A stretch of DNA of 64,000 nt from Clostridiales bacterium (GCA_004555655.1 SFHJ01000005.1:1-64000); one strand, 5' to 3'; positions 1 to 7,275 are shown, numbered from the stretch's first letter. Program-made: numbers and translations. The notes: generated by a model from the sequence alone, not told the origin.

Positions 1-358
1 TTATCAGTATAAAGCTGTTTGGAAGGATGCCCTCATCGTATACTACATCTTTCATCCAGGTCGAAACCGAAACACGGGACTGAAATACTTCAGGTGACGT
101 GCAAAACGGGAACTCCGCATAGTCGCGCTCTGATACAAACGCTTTGACTTTTCTGCTGAAATCTATAAGGCCCTGTCTAAAGGTAGGACTGCTTTTTGAT
201 TTCTTGATTCTAAATTTCAGCAATACACCAGTTTCCGGATTCGTATACATATTCCATAGCGGAATGCTCTCATTATCTTTATAGTCAAAACATGTAACAT
301 AAGGCATACACGCCTGCTCATCGATGAGAGGCTGTAGATATGTGGCTTCTTTCTTATC
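1..358 (-). pseudogene. DUF2971-like protein, 3' part only, 5' end lost and running off the window
   Basis: An uninterrupted reading frame on the minus strand runs from about position 358 to the left edge. It contains the stretch YVTCFDYKDNESIPLWNMYT followed by a Gly-Val-Leu-Leu-Lys-Phe segment. That pattern (a short beta strand, then S/P-L-W-x-M-Y and G-V-x-x-x-F) resembles DUF2971 proteins, a family of unknown function often found in accessory DNA. No plausible start codon with a ribosome site precedes the homologous part. Upstream the frame enters sequence that clearly codes on the other strand for the HxsB-like fragment, so the 5' part of this gene appears to have been replaced. Codons here are AT-richer than in the housekeeping genes. 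The family call is from remembered pattern, not from a search. Confidence 0.45.
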
Positions 359-712
359 GTCAACGGAGATGTTTATACCTGTGACGAGGGCCGCATGATT
401 GCTGAAATGGGCGATTCGGCATTTAAGCTTGGCAATGTTTATAAAAACTCTTATGATGAGATGATGTCGTCGCCTGTTTGCAAAACCGTATGTGCTGCTT
501 CTGTATTGGAATCATTGCCAGAGTGTGCCGATTGTGTGTACCAAACGTATTGTGGAACATGCCCGGCTCTAAACTATGCGAGCGAGCACAACGTATTCAA
601 ACGCGATGCTAGAGGATACCGTTGTCAAATCTATAGAGGTATGCTTGATGCAATCTTTGCGATTCTTTTCCGCAATGACCCCAAAGATATTGAAATTCTT
701 CAGACATGGTAG
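338..712 (+). pseudogene. C-terminal SPASM-type fragment of a peptide-modifying radical SAM protein, HxsB-like
   Basis: The frame is open from 338 (an in-frame stop lies at 335-337) to the TAG at 710-712. It encodes GDVYTCDEGRM, then a GNVY segment, CKTVC, and the Cys cluster CADCVYQTYCGTCP followed by NYA. These are the spaced cysteines of the SPASM/twitch region that binds auxiliary Fe-S clusters in radical SAM maturases. The combination CDEGRMIAEMGD ... LGNV ... YCGTCP is what I recall for HxsB of the His-Xaa-Ser peptide-maturation system. The radical SAM core with its CxxxCxxC motif is absent: upstream sequence belongs to the DUF2971-like frame on the other strand. It is therefore a truncated remnant, not a working enzyme. 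The first Met is at 395, inside the domain. Identity with HxsB specifically is moderately sure. Confidence 0.6.
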
Positions 713-713
713 T

Positions 714-953
714 GAAAAAGCAGTTACTACGACCGCGCTTTTCTTTGCGCTGCTTTATAATATTCGCACCATCTGCTCATATCGCCGGGTGCTGCGTCAT
801 CTGCACGAGAATGTGCTCACCGCAGCCGATCTGAGCCGTATTCAGAACGCGCTGACGTTTCTGTCGCCGCTCTGTCGGGACACTCGCGAAGCCCACGAGG
901 ATATGATGGGCGTGCCATTAAAAACCGATGCTCTGCGGAGAGCCGGTAGATAA
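714..953 (+). pseudogene. unidentified ORF fragment after the HxsB-like remnant
   Basis: In a different frame from the HxsB-like fragment, the sequence from about 714 to the TAA at 951-953 gives a protein-like stretch of roughly 79 residues (LFFALLYNIRTICSYRRVLR, then a Leu/Ala-rich helix and a REAHEDMMG segment). Codon choice from about 770 onward has the GC-rich third positions of local genes, which suggests that it codes. No start codon with a ribosome site is seen near its beginning, so it is probably the tail of a gene whose front was lost. I do not recognise the family. Confidence 0.25.
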
Positions 954-993
954 ACGACCACCCGCTGCACTGGCAGCGGATGGTTTGCTATGA

Positions 994-1401
994 TTAGCTC
1001 GCAATGGGCTTCGAGCCAAGCCAGTCAGGTGGCAGGTAGACTGCCGCCAGCGCGTGCACAGTATCAAACAGTCTGTAACGGTCTGCATCATCGCCGAGGT
1101 TAAGTGCTGTTTCGAACATATCCCACACAAACTGCATGACCCTCGTGAACATGTCAGGAGCATGGTGCCGTGTACCCATGGTCTCTCGCGGTCCAGCGTC
1201 GCCAACGTGCCGCGTTTGCTCCTGCCGTGCGCGTTCTTGCCTGCGCGCCGTTTCGTCGCCTGGAATGCCCTACGCCTTGCCGACGACGGCGATGATTTGG
1301 ATGCAGTCATCGACAAGCTCGTTGTTCCTGCTCTTCCGCAGTTGCGCGATGGCCTCGTTCGCCAACTGTTCCTGCAGCGCTTTTGCATTTTCAATTGTCA
1401 T
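994..1401 (-). pseudogene. small ORF interrupted by an in-frame amber codon
   Basis: An ATG at 1401 sits 6 nt behind a perfect AGGAGG and opens a frame starting MTIENAKALQEQLANEAIAQ. After 43 codons a TAG (1270-1272) interrupts it. The same frame continues without another stop for 91 residues to TAA at 994, including an internal ATG at 1179 and the convincing segment DMFETALNLGDDADRYRLFD ending in PPDWLGSKPIAS. The simplest reading is one protein of about 135 residues with a nonsense mutation (for example CAG to TAG). Alternatives are a genuine 43-residue peptide followed by an independent ORF from 1179, which has only a weak ribosome site. No family recognised. It lies between gene fragments and the tRNA-Val, in DNA that looks acquired. 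Confidence 0.4.
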
Positions 1402-1529
1402 CTTGAATCCTCCTAGTGTATTTTGGGCTTTGCCCGTGTCAACACAATGGCACATACACTCGGAATGTCCATCCAGCAACACCAACAAAAAAACCTGCTC
1501 AAATTCTACGTTTTACCGAGAGTAAAAAA

Positions 1530-1566
1530 GAGCCGCTTTCCCGAAAAATTCTCGGAAAAGCGGCTC
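1530..1566 (-). terminator. rho-independent terminator, minus strand
   Basis: A GAGCCGCTTT/AAAGCGGCTC-type stem with inner CCGAGAA/TTCTCGG-like pairing closes on a short loop and is followed on the minus strand by TTTTTT. It lies downstream of the tRNA-Val transcript and upstream of the small interrupted ORF. Confidence 0.7.
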
Positions 1567-1655
1567 AAAACGCCGTGGGTAAAGGTACAGGTCCATCGAA
1601 TTTGCCTGACACGGCAGTTGGCATCTTTTTGTCACGCTTGAAAAAATGGGCGCAA

Positions 1656-1690
1656 AAAAGCCCGGAAGCCGTTGAAACTTCTGGGCTTTT
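1656..1690 (-). terminator. terminator of tRNA-Val
   Basis: The inverted repeat AAAAGCCCGGAAG / CTTCTGGGCTTTT (one G-U pair) starts 31 nt past the 3' end of the tRNA and ends in a T run on the minus strand. This is the expected terminator of the single-tRNA transcript. Confidence 0.75.
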
Positions 1691-1720
1691 CGCAGCGGCA
1701 TCTATTTGGGTGCAGCTTGA

Positions 1721-1797
1721 TGGTGGAGACTGGCGGACTCGAACCGTCGACCTCCTGCGTGTGAAGCAGGCGCTCTAACCAGCTGAGCTAAGCCTCC
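1721..1797 (-). tRNA. tRNA-Val, anticodon CAC
   Basis: The minus strand folds into a standard cloverleaf of 77 nt. The acceptor stem GGAGGCT pairs with AGTCTCC with one G-U pair. A D arm carries AGCTCAG..TGGTTAGAGC. The anticodon stem CCTGC/GCAGG encloses the loop TTCACAC, so the anticodon is CAC, which reads the GUG valine codon. The T arm contains GGTTCGAGTCC. The CCA end is encoded (TGG at 1721-1723 on the plus strand). Its 3' end faces the patchwork of broken genes, the usual geometry for an integrated element using a tRNA 3' end as attachment site. Confidence 0.95.
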
Positions 1798-1807
1798 GTG
1801 CCAAAGT

Positions 1808-1836
1808 ATTATAGCAGGCTCTTCCGAAAAAATCAA
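1808..1836 (-). promoter_or_regulatory. sigma-A-type promoter of tRNA-Val
   Basis: On the minus strand TTGATT (1831-1836) and TATAAT (1808-1813) are separated by exactly 17 nt, ending about 11 nt before the mature tRNA 5' end. Confidence 0.75.
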
Positions 1837-1897
1837 CCCATATCTTTCATCCCGGCGAAATCTTTTTCAAAAAAGTTCCGCGGGACACTTTTGGGGC

Positions 1898-1926
1898 TTG
1901 ACCTGCGGAAAATTTTTGGGTATACT
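1898..1926 (+). promoter_or_regulatory. sigma-A-type promoter of the riboswitch-antiporter transcript
   Basis: TTGACC (1898-1903), a 17-nt spacer and TATACT (1921-1926). Transcription would start near 1933, directly at the 5' edge of the riboswitch. Confidence 0.8.
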
Positions 1927-1934
1927 ACCCTTTG

Positions 1935-2050
1935 TAAAAGGGAGTAGTTATTTACGCATGGTCAACATCGCCCGGCCCGGCCGGTGGTCATGCGCCTGTA
2001 CTGCAGGAACGAGACTTTTCGCACAGACGTGCAGAAGGTCTCTTTTTTTC
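1935..2050 (+). promoter_or_regulatory. yybP-ykoY-type (Mn2+) riboswitch with expression-platform terminator
   Basis: The 5' leader begins AAAAGGGAGTAG, has a GTCAACATCG strand and a GGTCATGCGCCTG strand flanking a GC-rich stem, and then AACGAGACTTTTCGC. The ordered blocks GGGAGUAG ... GUCAAC/GUCAUGC ... ACGAGACUUUU are the conserved core I recall for the yybP-ykoY family, which senses Mn2+. The last block forms the left arm of a hairpin whose right arm GAAGGTCTC is followed by seven T (about 2011-2049). That is an intrinsic terminator using the switch core itself, the known arrangement for ON-switches. The antiporter start codon follows ~35 nt later. The class is recognised by eye; a covariance-model search would settle it. 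Confidence 0.75.
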
Positions 2051-2083
2051 GTCCCATTTGACTCTGAAAGCGAGGAAATATGT

Positions 2084-3052
2084 ATGGAACTGTTTCTCAC
2101 CATCGTTTTGTTTCTGCTCGGTCTGGTCCTGATTGTCAAGGGCGGCGACTGGTTCGTCGATGCCGCCAGCTGGATGGCCACCGCCTCCGGCATCCCGCAG
2201 TTCATCATCGGCGCGACCATCGTCTCCATCGCCACCACCATGCCCGAGGTCATCGTCTCCACCATGGCCGCGACCGAGGGCAGCACCGAAATGGCCATCG
2301 GCAACGCCATCGGCTCGGTCACGGCGAATACGGGCCTTATCATGGCGCTGTCGGTCATCTTCCTGCCCGCCGTCATCAAGCGCGCGCAGTTCGCGCCCAA
2401 GGGGCTTCTGATGGTGGCAAGCTGCGTGCTGTTGTGGGTACTGTGCATCGACGGGCAGCTGAGCGTGCTCGAGAGCGTATTGGTGCTGGTTCTGTTCGCA
2501 CTGTTCATCTTTGAAAACGTGCGCAGCGCCAAGCTGGAAACTGCCTCGGGCGAGCCGCAGGCGGTCGAGGTCGACAAGAGCAAAAAGGCTGTTATCAAGA
2601 ACGTCATCCTGTTTGTCCTGGGCGCGGTGTGCCTGGTCGTCGGGTCTGATCTTCTGGTGGATAACGGCACGAAGCTGGCGCAGATGATCGGCGTGTCTGA
2701 GCGCGTGATCGCCATCACGATGGTCGCCATCGGCACATCGCTGCCCGAGCTTGTCACCGCCATCACCGCTATCGTCAAAAAGCAGTCGTCGATGTCGGTC
2801 GGCAACATTTTGGGCGCGAACATCATCGACATCACCGTCATTCTGCCGCTGTGCGCGTTCATTTCCGGCGGCGCGCTCACCATCACGCCCGGCTCTCTCA
2901 CCCAGACAGTCTATCTCGACATGCCCATCTGCGCGCTGGAGACAGCGATCGCCGTCGTGCCGACGCTCATCTTCAAGAAGTTCCACAAGCTGCAGGGCAT
3001 TTTGATGCTGTGCGTATACATCGCATATCTCATCGTCACATTCACAATCTGA
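2084..3052 (+). CDS. Ca2+(or other divalent cation)/Na+ antiporter, CaCA family, YrbG-like
   Basis: A 322-residue polytopic membrane protein with the two inverted alpha repeats typical of the CaCA superfamily: TTMPEVIVSTMAATEG...GNAIGSVTANTG in the first half and GTSLPELVTAITAIVKKQ...GNILGANIIDI in the second. The paired acidic residues of the E-V/E-L motifs form the cation site in the family. The ATG at 2084 is chosen because a GAGGAAAT site precedes it and the protein then begins with a transmembrane helix; the frame is open upstream through the riboswitch but that part is not protein-like. It is the only gene behind the yybP-ykoY-type riboswitch, which suggests that export of excess Mn2+ may be its real job here. 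A GC-rich hairpin follows the stop. Confidence 0.88.
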   Translation: MELFLTIVLFLLGLVLIVKGGDWFVDAASWMATASGIPQFIIGATIVSIATTMPEVIVSTMAATEGSTEMAIGNAIGSVTANTGLIMALSVIFLPAVIKRAQFAPKGLLMVASCVLLWVLCIDGQLSVLESVLVLVLFALFIFENVRSAKLETASGEPQAVEVDKSKKAVIKNVILFVLGAVCLVVGSDLLVDNGTKLAQMIGVSERVIAITMVAIGTSLPELVTAITAIVKKQSSMSVGNILGANIIDITVILPLCAFISGGALTITPGSLTQTVYLDMPICALETAIAVVPTLIFKKFHKLQGILMLCVYIAYLIVTFTI

Positions 3053-3145
3053 GGCCGAACCCGGCGCACTCCGGCAGCGCATCCGGGCCTCCCTTTTGCC
3101 AAAGAGAGTCTTTGATGCGGTGTGGAAGCATAACGCCGTCAGACA

Positions 3146-3173
3146 AATGCCGGGCGCAATGCGCCCGGCATTT
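3146..3173. terminator. bidirectional terminator between antiporter and cca
   Basis: The inverted repeat TGCCGGGCGCAATGCGCCCGGCA followed by TTTT on the plus strand sits directly past the convergent end of cca. It can stop rightward transcription from the antiporter, and its other strand lies just after the cca stop codon. Confidence 0.7.
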
Positions 3174-4276
3174 TACTTCGCCAATTTCAGCAGTGTTTCG
3201 CGTGTGTTGTCCTGCGGGTGCTCAAGCACATGCTGCAAAAGCGCCTGCAGCATGTCTCCGACGGCCCGGCCTGAAAGCTGCGGAAAATCGCGGCCGGACA
3301 CAGCCAGCTGCGGCAGCGTGACGCACGCGCCGCTGGCTGCAATCTCGTCCACCGCGCCGCTTTGCGCCACACGCGCAGCCAGATGCGCCGCGTCCCATCC
3401 CTCGGCTGCGATGAGCCGTTTCCACGAAAGCGTGTCGCGCTGCGGCTGCCACGTCGCGCAGACGCGCCCGGCCTGCTGGCACAGCCGGGCCGGCAGGCGG
3501 AACGCCTTCAAATCCAACGCCGGCTGCAGAACTTTCCACGCCGTCCAGCGCACCTCCGGCGCTGCGTCGAGCGCGGCAAGGCGGGATAAATCCACGCAGT
3601 GCGTCACGCCGCACGTGCACAGAAGGCCAAGCTCTGCCATGCGCGAGACATATTCCGGTTTTGGCGAGACAAGCGTTTTTTCCGTCTCCTCGCACACGCG
3701 CTCGCGCGAAAGACGCGCGCACAGCGGCGCGCAGGCTGCAATCGCCCGCCCAGTCTCCGCATCCATCCAAAAGCCCAGCTGCGCGCAGAAGCGGTAGGCG
3801 CGCAGCATCCGCAGCGCGTCCTCGCCGAAACGGCGCTCGGGACTGCCCACACAGCGGATCACGCCGCGCGCAAGATCTGCCCGCCCGTCAAAGAGGTCGG
3901 TGATCGCGCCGTCCAAGTCCATCGCCATGGCGTTGACGGTGAAATCGCGGCGGGCAAGGTCGCTTGAAAGGTCGGTCACAAACTGCACACGGTCGGGGTG
4001 GCGGCCGTCGCGGTAACCGGTCTCGCGGCGAAAGCTCGTCACCTCGGCCCGGCGGTCATCCCCCAGCAGCACCGTCACCGTCCCATGCTGCACGCCTGTG
4101 GGCACACAGTGGGAAAACAGCGCCGTCACCTGCCCGGGGCGCGCGGACGTGGCGATGTCCCAGTCGTGCACAGGCCGGCCGAGAAGCGTGTCGCGCACGC
4201 AGCCACCGACATAGTACGCCGCGAAACCCGCATCCAGCAGACGCCGGAGAATCTCGTCGGGTTTTCTGTTTCTCAC
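3173..4276 (-). CDS. cca: CCA tRNA nucleotidyltransferase
   Basis: Adds or repairs the 3' CCA end of tRNAs using CTP and ATP. The 367-residue protein has the class II nucleotidyltransferase head: GGCVRD at residues 24-29, the metal-binding DWD at 38-40 followed by IATSA, and RRDFTVNAMA further on, then the RNA-binding helical neck (GEDALRMLRAYRFCAQLGF). GTG at 4276 is chosen as start because AAAGGGGG lies upstream at correct distance and the protein then starts just before the nucleotidyltransferase fold; the frame remains open upstream to 4402 but without a ribosome site. The tRNA-Val of this window already encodes its CCA, so the enzyme here may mainly repair ends. It is convergent with the antiporter and divergent from murC. 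Confidence 0.92.
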   Translation of the reverse strand: MRNRKPDEILRRLLDAGFAAYYVGGCVRDTLLGRPVHDWDIATSARPGQVTALFSHCVPTGVQHGTVTVLLGDDRRAEVTSFRRETGYRDGRHPDRVQFVTDLSSDLARRDFTVNAMAMDLDGAITDLFDGRADLARGVIRCVGSPERRFGEDALRMLRAYRFCAQLGFWMDAETGRAIAACAPLCARLSRERVCEETEKTLVSPKPEYVSRMAELGLLCTCGVTHCVDLSRLAALDAAPEVRWTAWKVLQPALDLKAFRLPARLCQQAGRVCATWQPQRDTLSWKRLIAAEGWDAAHLAARVAQSGAVDEIAASGACVTLPQLAVSGRDFPQLSGRAVGDMLQALLQHVLEHPQDNTRETLLKLAK

Positions 4277-4320
4277 GATATCACGCCCCCTTTCCGGTGT
4301 ATTTTGTTGGAAATTTGCCC

Positions 4321-4349
4321 TTGTGTTATGCACAGAAACAGTATATAAT
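4321..4349 (+). promoter_or_regulatory. probable murC promoter
   Basis: TTGTGT (4321-4326), a 17-nt spacer and TATAAT (4344-4349), about 80 nt before the murC start in the divergent cca-murC intergenic region. Confidence 0.5.
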
Positions 4350-4429
4350 AGGAAACTGGCGCTTATATTGATTATAGGCCGTTTTCCGCTGTCCCGCAAC
4401 AAAAAACTTCTCTTCGGAGGAAATAGATT

Positions 4430-5800
4430 ATGTCAACTGCACAAAGCAGTAAAATAGAACAGTATCTCCAACCCGGCAAGCACGTGCATCTGGTCGGCAT
4501 CGGCGGCGTGTCGATGCGCCCGCTGGGGCTCGTGCTGCGCGCCATGGGCATGCAGGTCACGGGCTCGGATATGAACGCGTCCGTCTCGACCGACGAGCTG
4601 ATTGCCAAGGGCATCCACGTCTGCATCGGCCACCGCGCCGAAAACGTTGCAGGCGCCGGCTGCGTCATCCGTACCGCCGCGGCGCACAACGACAACCCTG
4701 AGATTGCCGCCGCGCGTGCATGCGGCATTCCCATTTTCGAGCGCGCGCAGGCGTGGGGCTATATCATGCAGGCCTACCGCCACGCCATCTGCGTGGCCGG
4801 CACACACGGCAAGACCACGACTACGTCCATGCTGACACACATCTTCATGCAGGCAGGCAAAGACCCCACGGTCATGATCGGTGGCTTTTTGCCGCTGCTG
4901 GGCGCAGGCCACCGCGTGGGAAGCGGCGACACGATCATTCTTGAGAGCTGCGAATACTGCAACTCATTTTTGAATTTCTTCCCCACCACGGCGGTCATCC
5001 TTGATATCGACGCCGACCATCTGGACTTTTTCAAAGACATTGCAGACGTGGAGCACTCGTTCCGCCAGTTTGCCGAGCTGGTGCCGGAGGGCGGGCTGAT
5101 CGTGGCCAACGGCGACGACGAAAATACCGTTCAGACGCTTGCCGGCATGGAGTATGTCTCATTCGGCTTCGGCGAGGCAAACGACGTCTGCGGCAAAAAT
5201 TTCTCGCCCGATTTCCGCGAATTTGACGTGTATTGCGCCGGGCAGCACTACTGCCGCCTGCAGCTGCACGTGCTCGGGCAGCACAACGCCATGAACGCGC
5301 TGGCCGCAGCGGCTGTGGCATGGCAGGCGGGCATCTCCGGCGAAGATACGGCCGCTGCGCTGGCTGAATTCACCGGCGCAGGCCGCAGGCTGGAATTCAA
5401 GGGCTGCTACCACGGTGCAGATATCTACGACGACTATGCGCACCACCCCAGCGAGCTGCACGCGCTGCTCAGCGCGGTGCGCATGATGGGCTACAAGCGC
5501 ATCCTCTGCGCGTTCCAGCCGCACACGTATACGCGCACCAAGGCGCTGTTCGCCGATTTCGTGCGCGAACTGCGCACGGTGGATGTGGCGGTGCTGACCG
5601 ACATCTACGCCGCGCGCGAGCAGAACATGACGGGCGTGAGCTCGCTGGATCTGGCGCGGCAGATTCCCGGCAGCGTCTACTGTCCGTCGCTGCCGGATGT
5701 GACGGCGTATCTGGCCCGGGCCGCAGAGCCGGGCGACATCATCCTCACCGTCGGCGCGGGCGATATCTACCGCGCAGGTCTGGCTCTGCTACAGCAATAA
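4430..5800 (+). CDS. murC: UDP-N-acetylmuramate--L-alanine ligase
   Basis: Cytoplasmic Mur ligase that adds L-alanine to UDP-MurNAc with ATP, the first amino-acid step of peptidoglycan precursor synthesis. The 456 residues show the Mur order: an N-terminal UDP-binding Rossmann domain (GIGGVSM, residues 23-29), the ATP-binding P-loop GTHGKTTTTSM (124-134), the ESCEYCNSF and DIDADHLDFF segments that mark MurC rather than MurD/E/F, and a C-terminal domain with DDYAHHPSE and QPHTYTRTK. The start is set by GGAGGAAAT ahead of the ATG. The gene is monocistronic here, with a terminator-like hairpin after it; no other mur gene is adjacent. Confidence 0.95.
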   Translation: MSTAQSSKIEQYLQPGKHVHLVGIGGVSMRPLGLVLRAMGMQVTGSDMNASVSTDELIAKGIHVCIGHRAENVAGAGCVIRTAAAHNDNPEIAAARACGIPIFERAQAWGYIMQAYRHAICVAGTHGKTTTTSMLTHIFMQAGKDPTVMIGGFLPLLGAGHRVGSGDTIILESCEYCNSFLNFFPTTAVILDIDADHLDFFKDIADVEHSFRQFAELVPEGGLIVANGDDENTVQTLAGMEYVSFGFGEANDVCGKNFSPDFREFDVYCAGQHYCRLQLHVLGQHNAMNALAAAAVAWQAGISGEDTAAALAEFTGAGRRLEFKGCYHGADIYDDYAHHPSELHALLSAVRMMGYKRILCAFQPHTYTRTKALFADFVRELRTVDVAVLTDIYAAREQNMTGVSSLDLARQIPGSVYCPSLPDVTAYLARAAEPGDIILTVGAGDIYRAGLALLQQ

Positions 5801-5846
5801 CCGCACAAAAGACTTGCCCGATGGGCGGGGTGCTCGTAAGACAGTT

Positions 5847-5882
5847 AACGGAGCGTATCTGTGCGGAGGCGCTCCGTTTCTT
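5847..5882 (+). terminator. murC terminator
   Basis: ACGGAGCG / CGCTCCGT stem with a 14-nt loop, then TTTCTT, starting about 47 nt after the murC stop. Confidence 0.65.
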
Positions 5883-6177
5883 ATGCTATTATGAGATATG
5901 GCGAAGCTGCAGGCAGCCCCCCTTGGCTCCCCCTCTGGGGGAGCCAAGAGCTCGTCAACTTCCAATTTGCAGATCTGTTTGGTGCCATAGTATCACAAAA
6001 CAGGATACAATACAAGAACAGCCACAGCAGTGCATACTACTGTGGCTGTTAACTGCCTTATGAACACCGCCATTGCGGGCGGGTCTTTTTGTTTTGATGT
6101 CAGTTTTTACGCCGTTCCGTCCGGCTATGCGGCAAAATGCGCGCCGAAAAAACAAGGCGGACTTTTTCCGGCAAGGA

Positions 6178-6207
6178 TTGACAAGCCTTTCCGTCCCGCC
6201 GTATAAT
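6178..6207 (+). promoter_or_regulatory. consensus sigma-A-type promoter
   Basis: TTGACA (6178-6183), an 18-nt spacer and TATAAT (6202-6207), both hexamers perfect; 41 nt ahead of the membrane-protein ATG. Confidence 0.85.
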
Positions 6208-6248
6208 GAACGCAGGGAAAGAAAAAGAAGAGAATTGGAGGTCTTTTC

Positions 6249-7172
6249 ATGATTTTAAGCATCTACAAAAAGGCGTTCGCTGTGCTGATGAAGCGGCCGG
6301 TCCGTCTGTGGGGCGTGTCGCTTCTGTGCATGGTACTGGCCGCGCTTGCAGGCATCGGTTTTGCCGGTATCCCGGCCATCGCATTTATCATCGCGGTGGC
6401 GCTGGAGGCCAGCATGGCCATGATCTATCTCAACAGTTACCGCACAGGCCTCGCACCCAAGACGGAGTACCTGTTCTCCACGTTCCACAAAGACCGCTTC
6501 CTGCGCGTTGTGGGCGGCATGGCGTGGATGTACCTGTGGGTCTTCCTCTGGAGCCTGATCCCCATCGTCGGCATCGTGTTCGGCGTTATCCGCGCATACG
6601 AGTACCGCTTCACACCGTATATTCTGATGACCCGCGAGGACGTAAAGCCCACCGAGGCCATCCGGATCTCGAAGAAGGAGACGATGGGCTACAAGGGCAA
6701 GATGTTCGGGGCCGACATTTTCGCCACGCTGGCCTATCTGCTGGTGACGCTGGTTCTGTCCGCGTTCGGCGCAATTCCGTACATCGGTGTGCTGTTTGTG
6801 ATCGTGAATGTGCTGCTGGGCATCGCCTGGGGGCTTCTGAGCCCGCTGTTCTTCGGCATTGTCGCGGCGGCGTTCTATGTCGAGATTCACAGCCATCCGG
6901 CGCAGAGCAGCGCGCCCGCACCGGCTGCTCCGGTGACACCTGCGCCTGTGCTGGACGCGCCCGCGGCTGAACCCGGGGCCGCGCCTGCGCCTGCGGTCGA
7001 ACCCGGGCCTGCGGCAGGTCCCGCGCCCGAGGCCCGTGTCGAACCTGAGACGCCGGCTGCTCCTGAGGCCGAAGCGCCCTCTGTTCCGCCGCAGCCCGCG
7101 TTCTGCACCAACTGCGGCGCAAGTGTGCAGCCGGGCGAAAAATTCTGCACCCGCTGCGGACATAAATTGTAA
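6249..7172 (+). CDS. polytopic membrane protein (DUF975-like) with C-terminal zinc ribbon
   Basis: A 307-residue protein of unknown function. The first ~215 residues carry about five hydrophobic segments with a conserved-looking RAYEYRFTPYILM...EAIRISKKETMGYKGKMFGADI block, similar in plan to DUF975 (YciC-like) proteins. A ~70-residue Ala/Pro/Glu-rich linker follows, then a compact zinc ribbon FCTNCGASVQPGEKFCTRCG at the extreme C-terminus with two CxxC knuckles. The linker is low complexity and probably unstructured. The start is fixed by TTGGAGGTC before the ATG. The gene stands alone between its own strong promoter and terminator. The family label is tentative; the zinc ribbon is certain from the cysteines. 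Confidence 0.75.
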   Translation: MILSIYKKAFAVLMKRPVRLWGVSLLCMVLAALAGIGFAGIPAIAFIIAVALEASMAMIYLNSYRTGLAPKTEYLFSTFHKDRFLRVVGGMAWMYLWVFLWSLIPIVGIVFGVIRAYEYRFTPYILMTREDVKPTEAIRISKKETMGYKGKMFGADIFATLAYLLVTLVLSAFGAIPYIGVLFVIVNVLLGIAWGLLSPLFFGIVAAAFYVEIHSHPAQSSAPAPAAPVTPAPVLDAPAAEPGAAPAPAVEPGPAAGPAPEARVEPETPAAPEAEAPSVPPQPAFCTNCGASVQPGEKFCTRCGHKL

Positions 7173-7184
7173 TCCCTGACAGAA

Positions 7185-7217
7185 CGCACGCACAGCCGAT
7201 GGCTGTGCGTGCGGTTT
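7185..7217 (+). terminator. terminator after the zinc-ribbon membrane gene
   Basis: Perfect CGCACGCACAGCC / GGCTGTGCGTGCG stem with a 3-nt loop followed by GTTTT. Confidence 0.85.
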
Positions 7218-7233
7218 TATCTGCAGCGCAAAC

Positions 7234-7264
7234 CGCCCCGCAGTTCATTTTGGACTGCGGGGCG
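7234..7264 (-). terminator. hairpin downstream of pnp
   Basis: CGCCCCGCAGTCC / GGACTGCGGGGCG-type inverted repeat just after the pnp stop. On the minus strand it is followed by GTTTG, so the T tract is short. Confidence 0.6.
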
Positions 7265-7275
7265 ATCGTCATATT

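Larger units (their letters stand above)
5801..6248. other. 448-nt intergenic region with three hairpins, no gene seen
   Basis: Between murC and the zinc-ribbon membrane gene there is no convincing coding frame. It holds the murC terminator (5847-5882), a perfect stem CTTGGCTCCCC...GGGGAGCCAAG at 5922-5948, a 14-bp stem AACAGCCACAGCAG...CTGTGGCTGTT-type hairpin at 6017-6050, and a consensus promoter at 6178-6207. The last part before the promoter is AT-richer. The two inner hairpins have no evident function. Confidence 0.6.

Noticed and set aside
713..990. A minus-strand gene opposite the 714-953 fragment
   Set aside because: Minus-strand frames there are short, Arg/Ser-rich and lack ribosome sites.
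1270..1272. TAG as a recoded (pyrrolysine) codon
   Set aside because: TAG ends the HxsB-like frame at 710-712, and nothing in the window suggests recoding; a nonsense mutation is simpler.
1919..1929. GGTATACTACC shared by the antiporter promoter (1919-1929) and the DUF2156 promoter (42959-42969) as a common operator
   Set aside because: Most of the match is the TATACT -10 box itself; the remaining bases are too few to support an operator.
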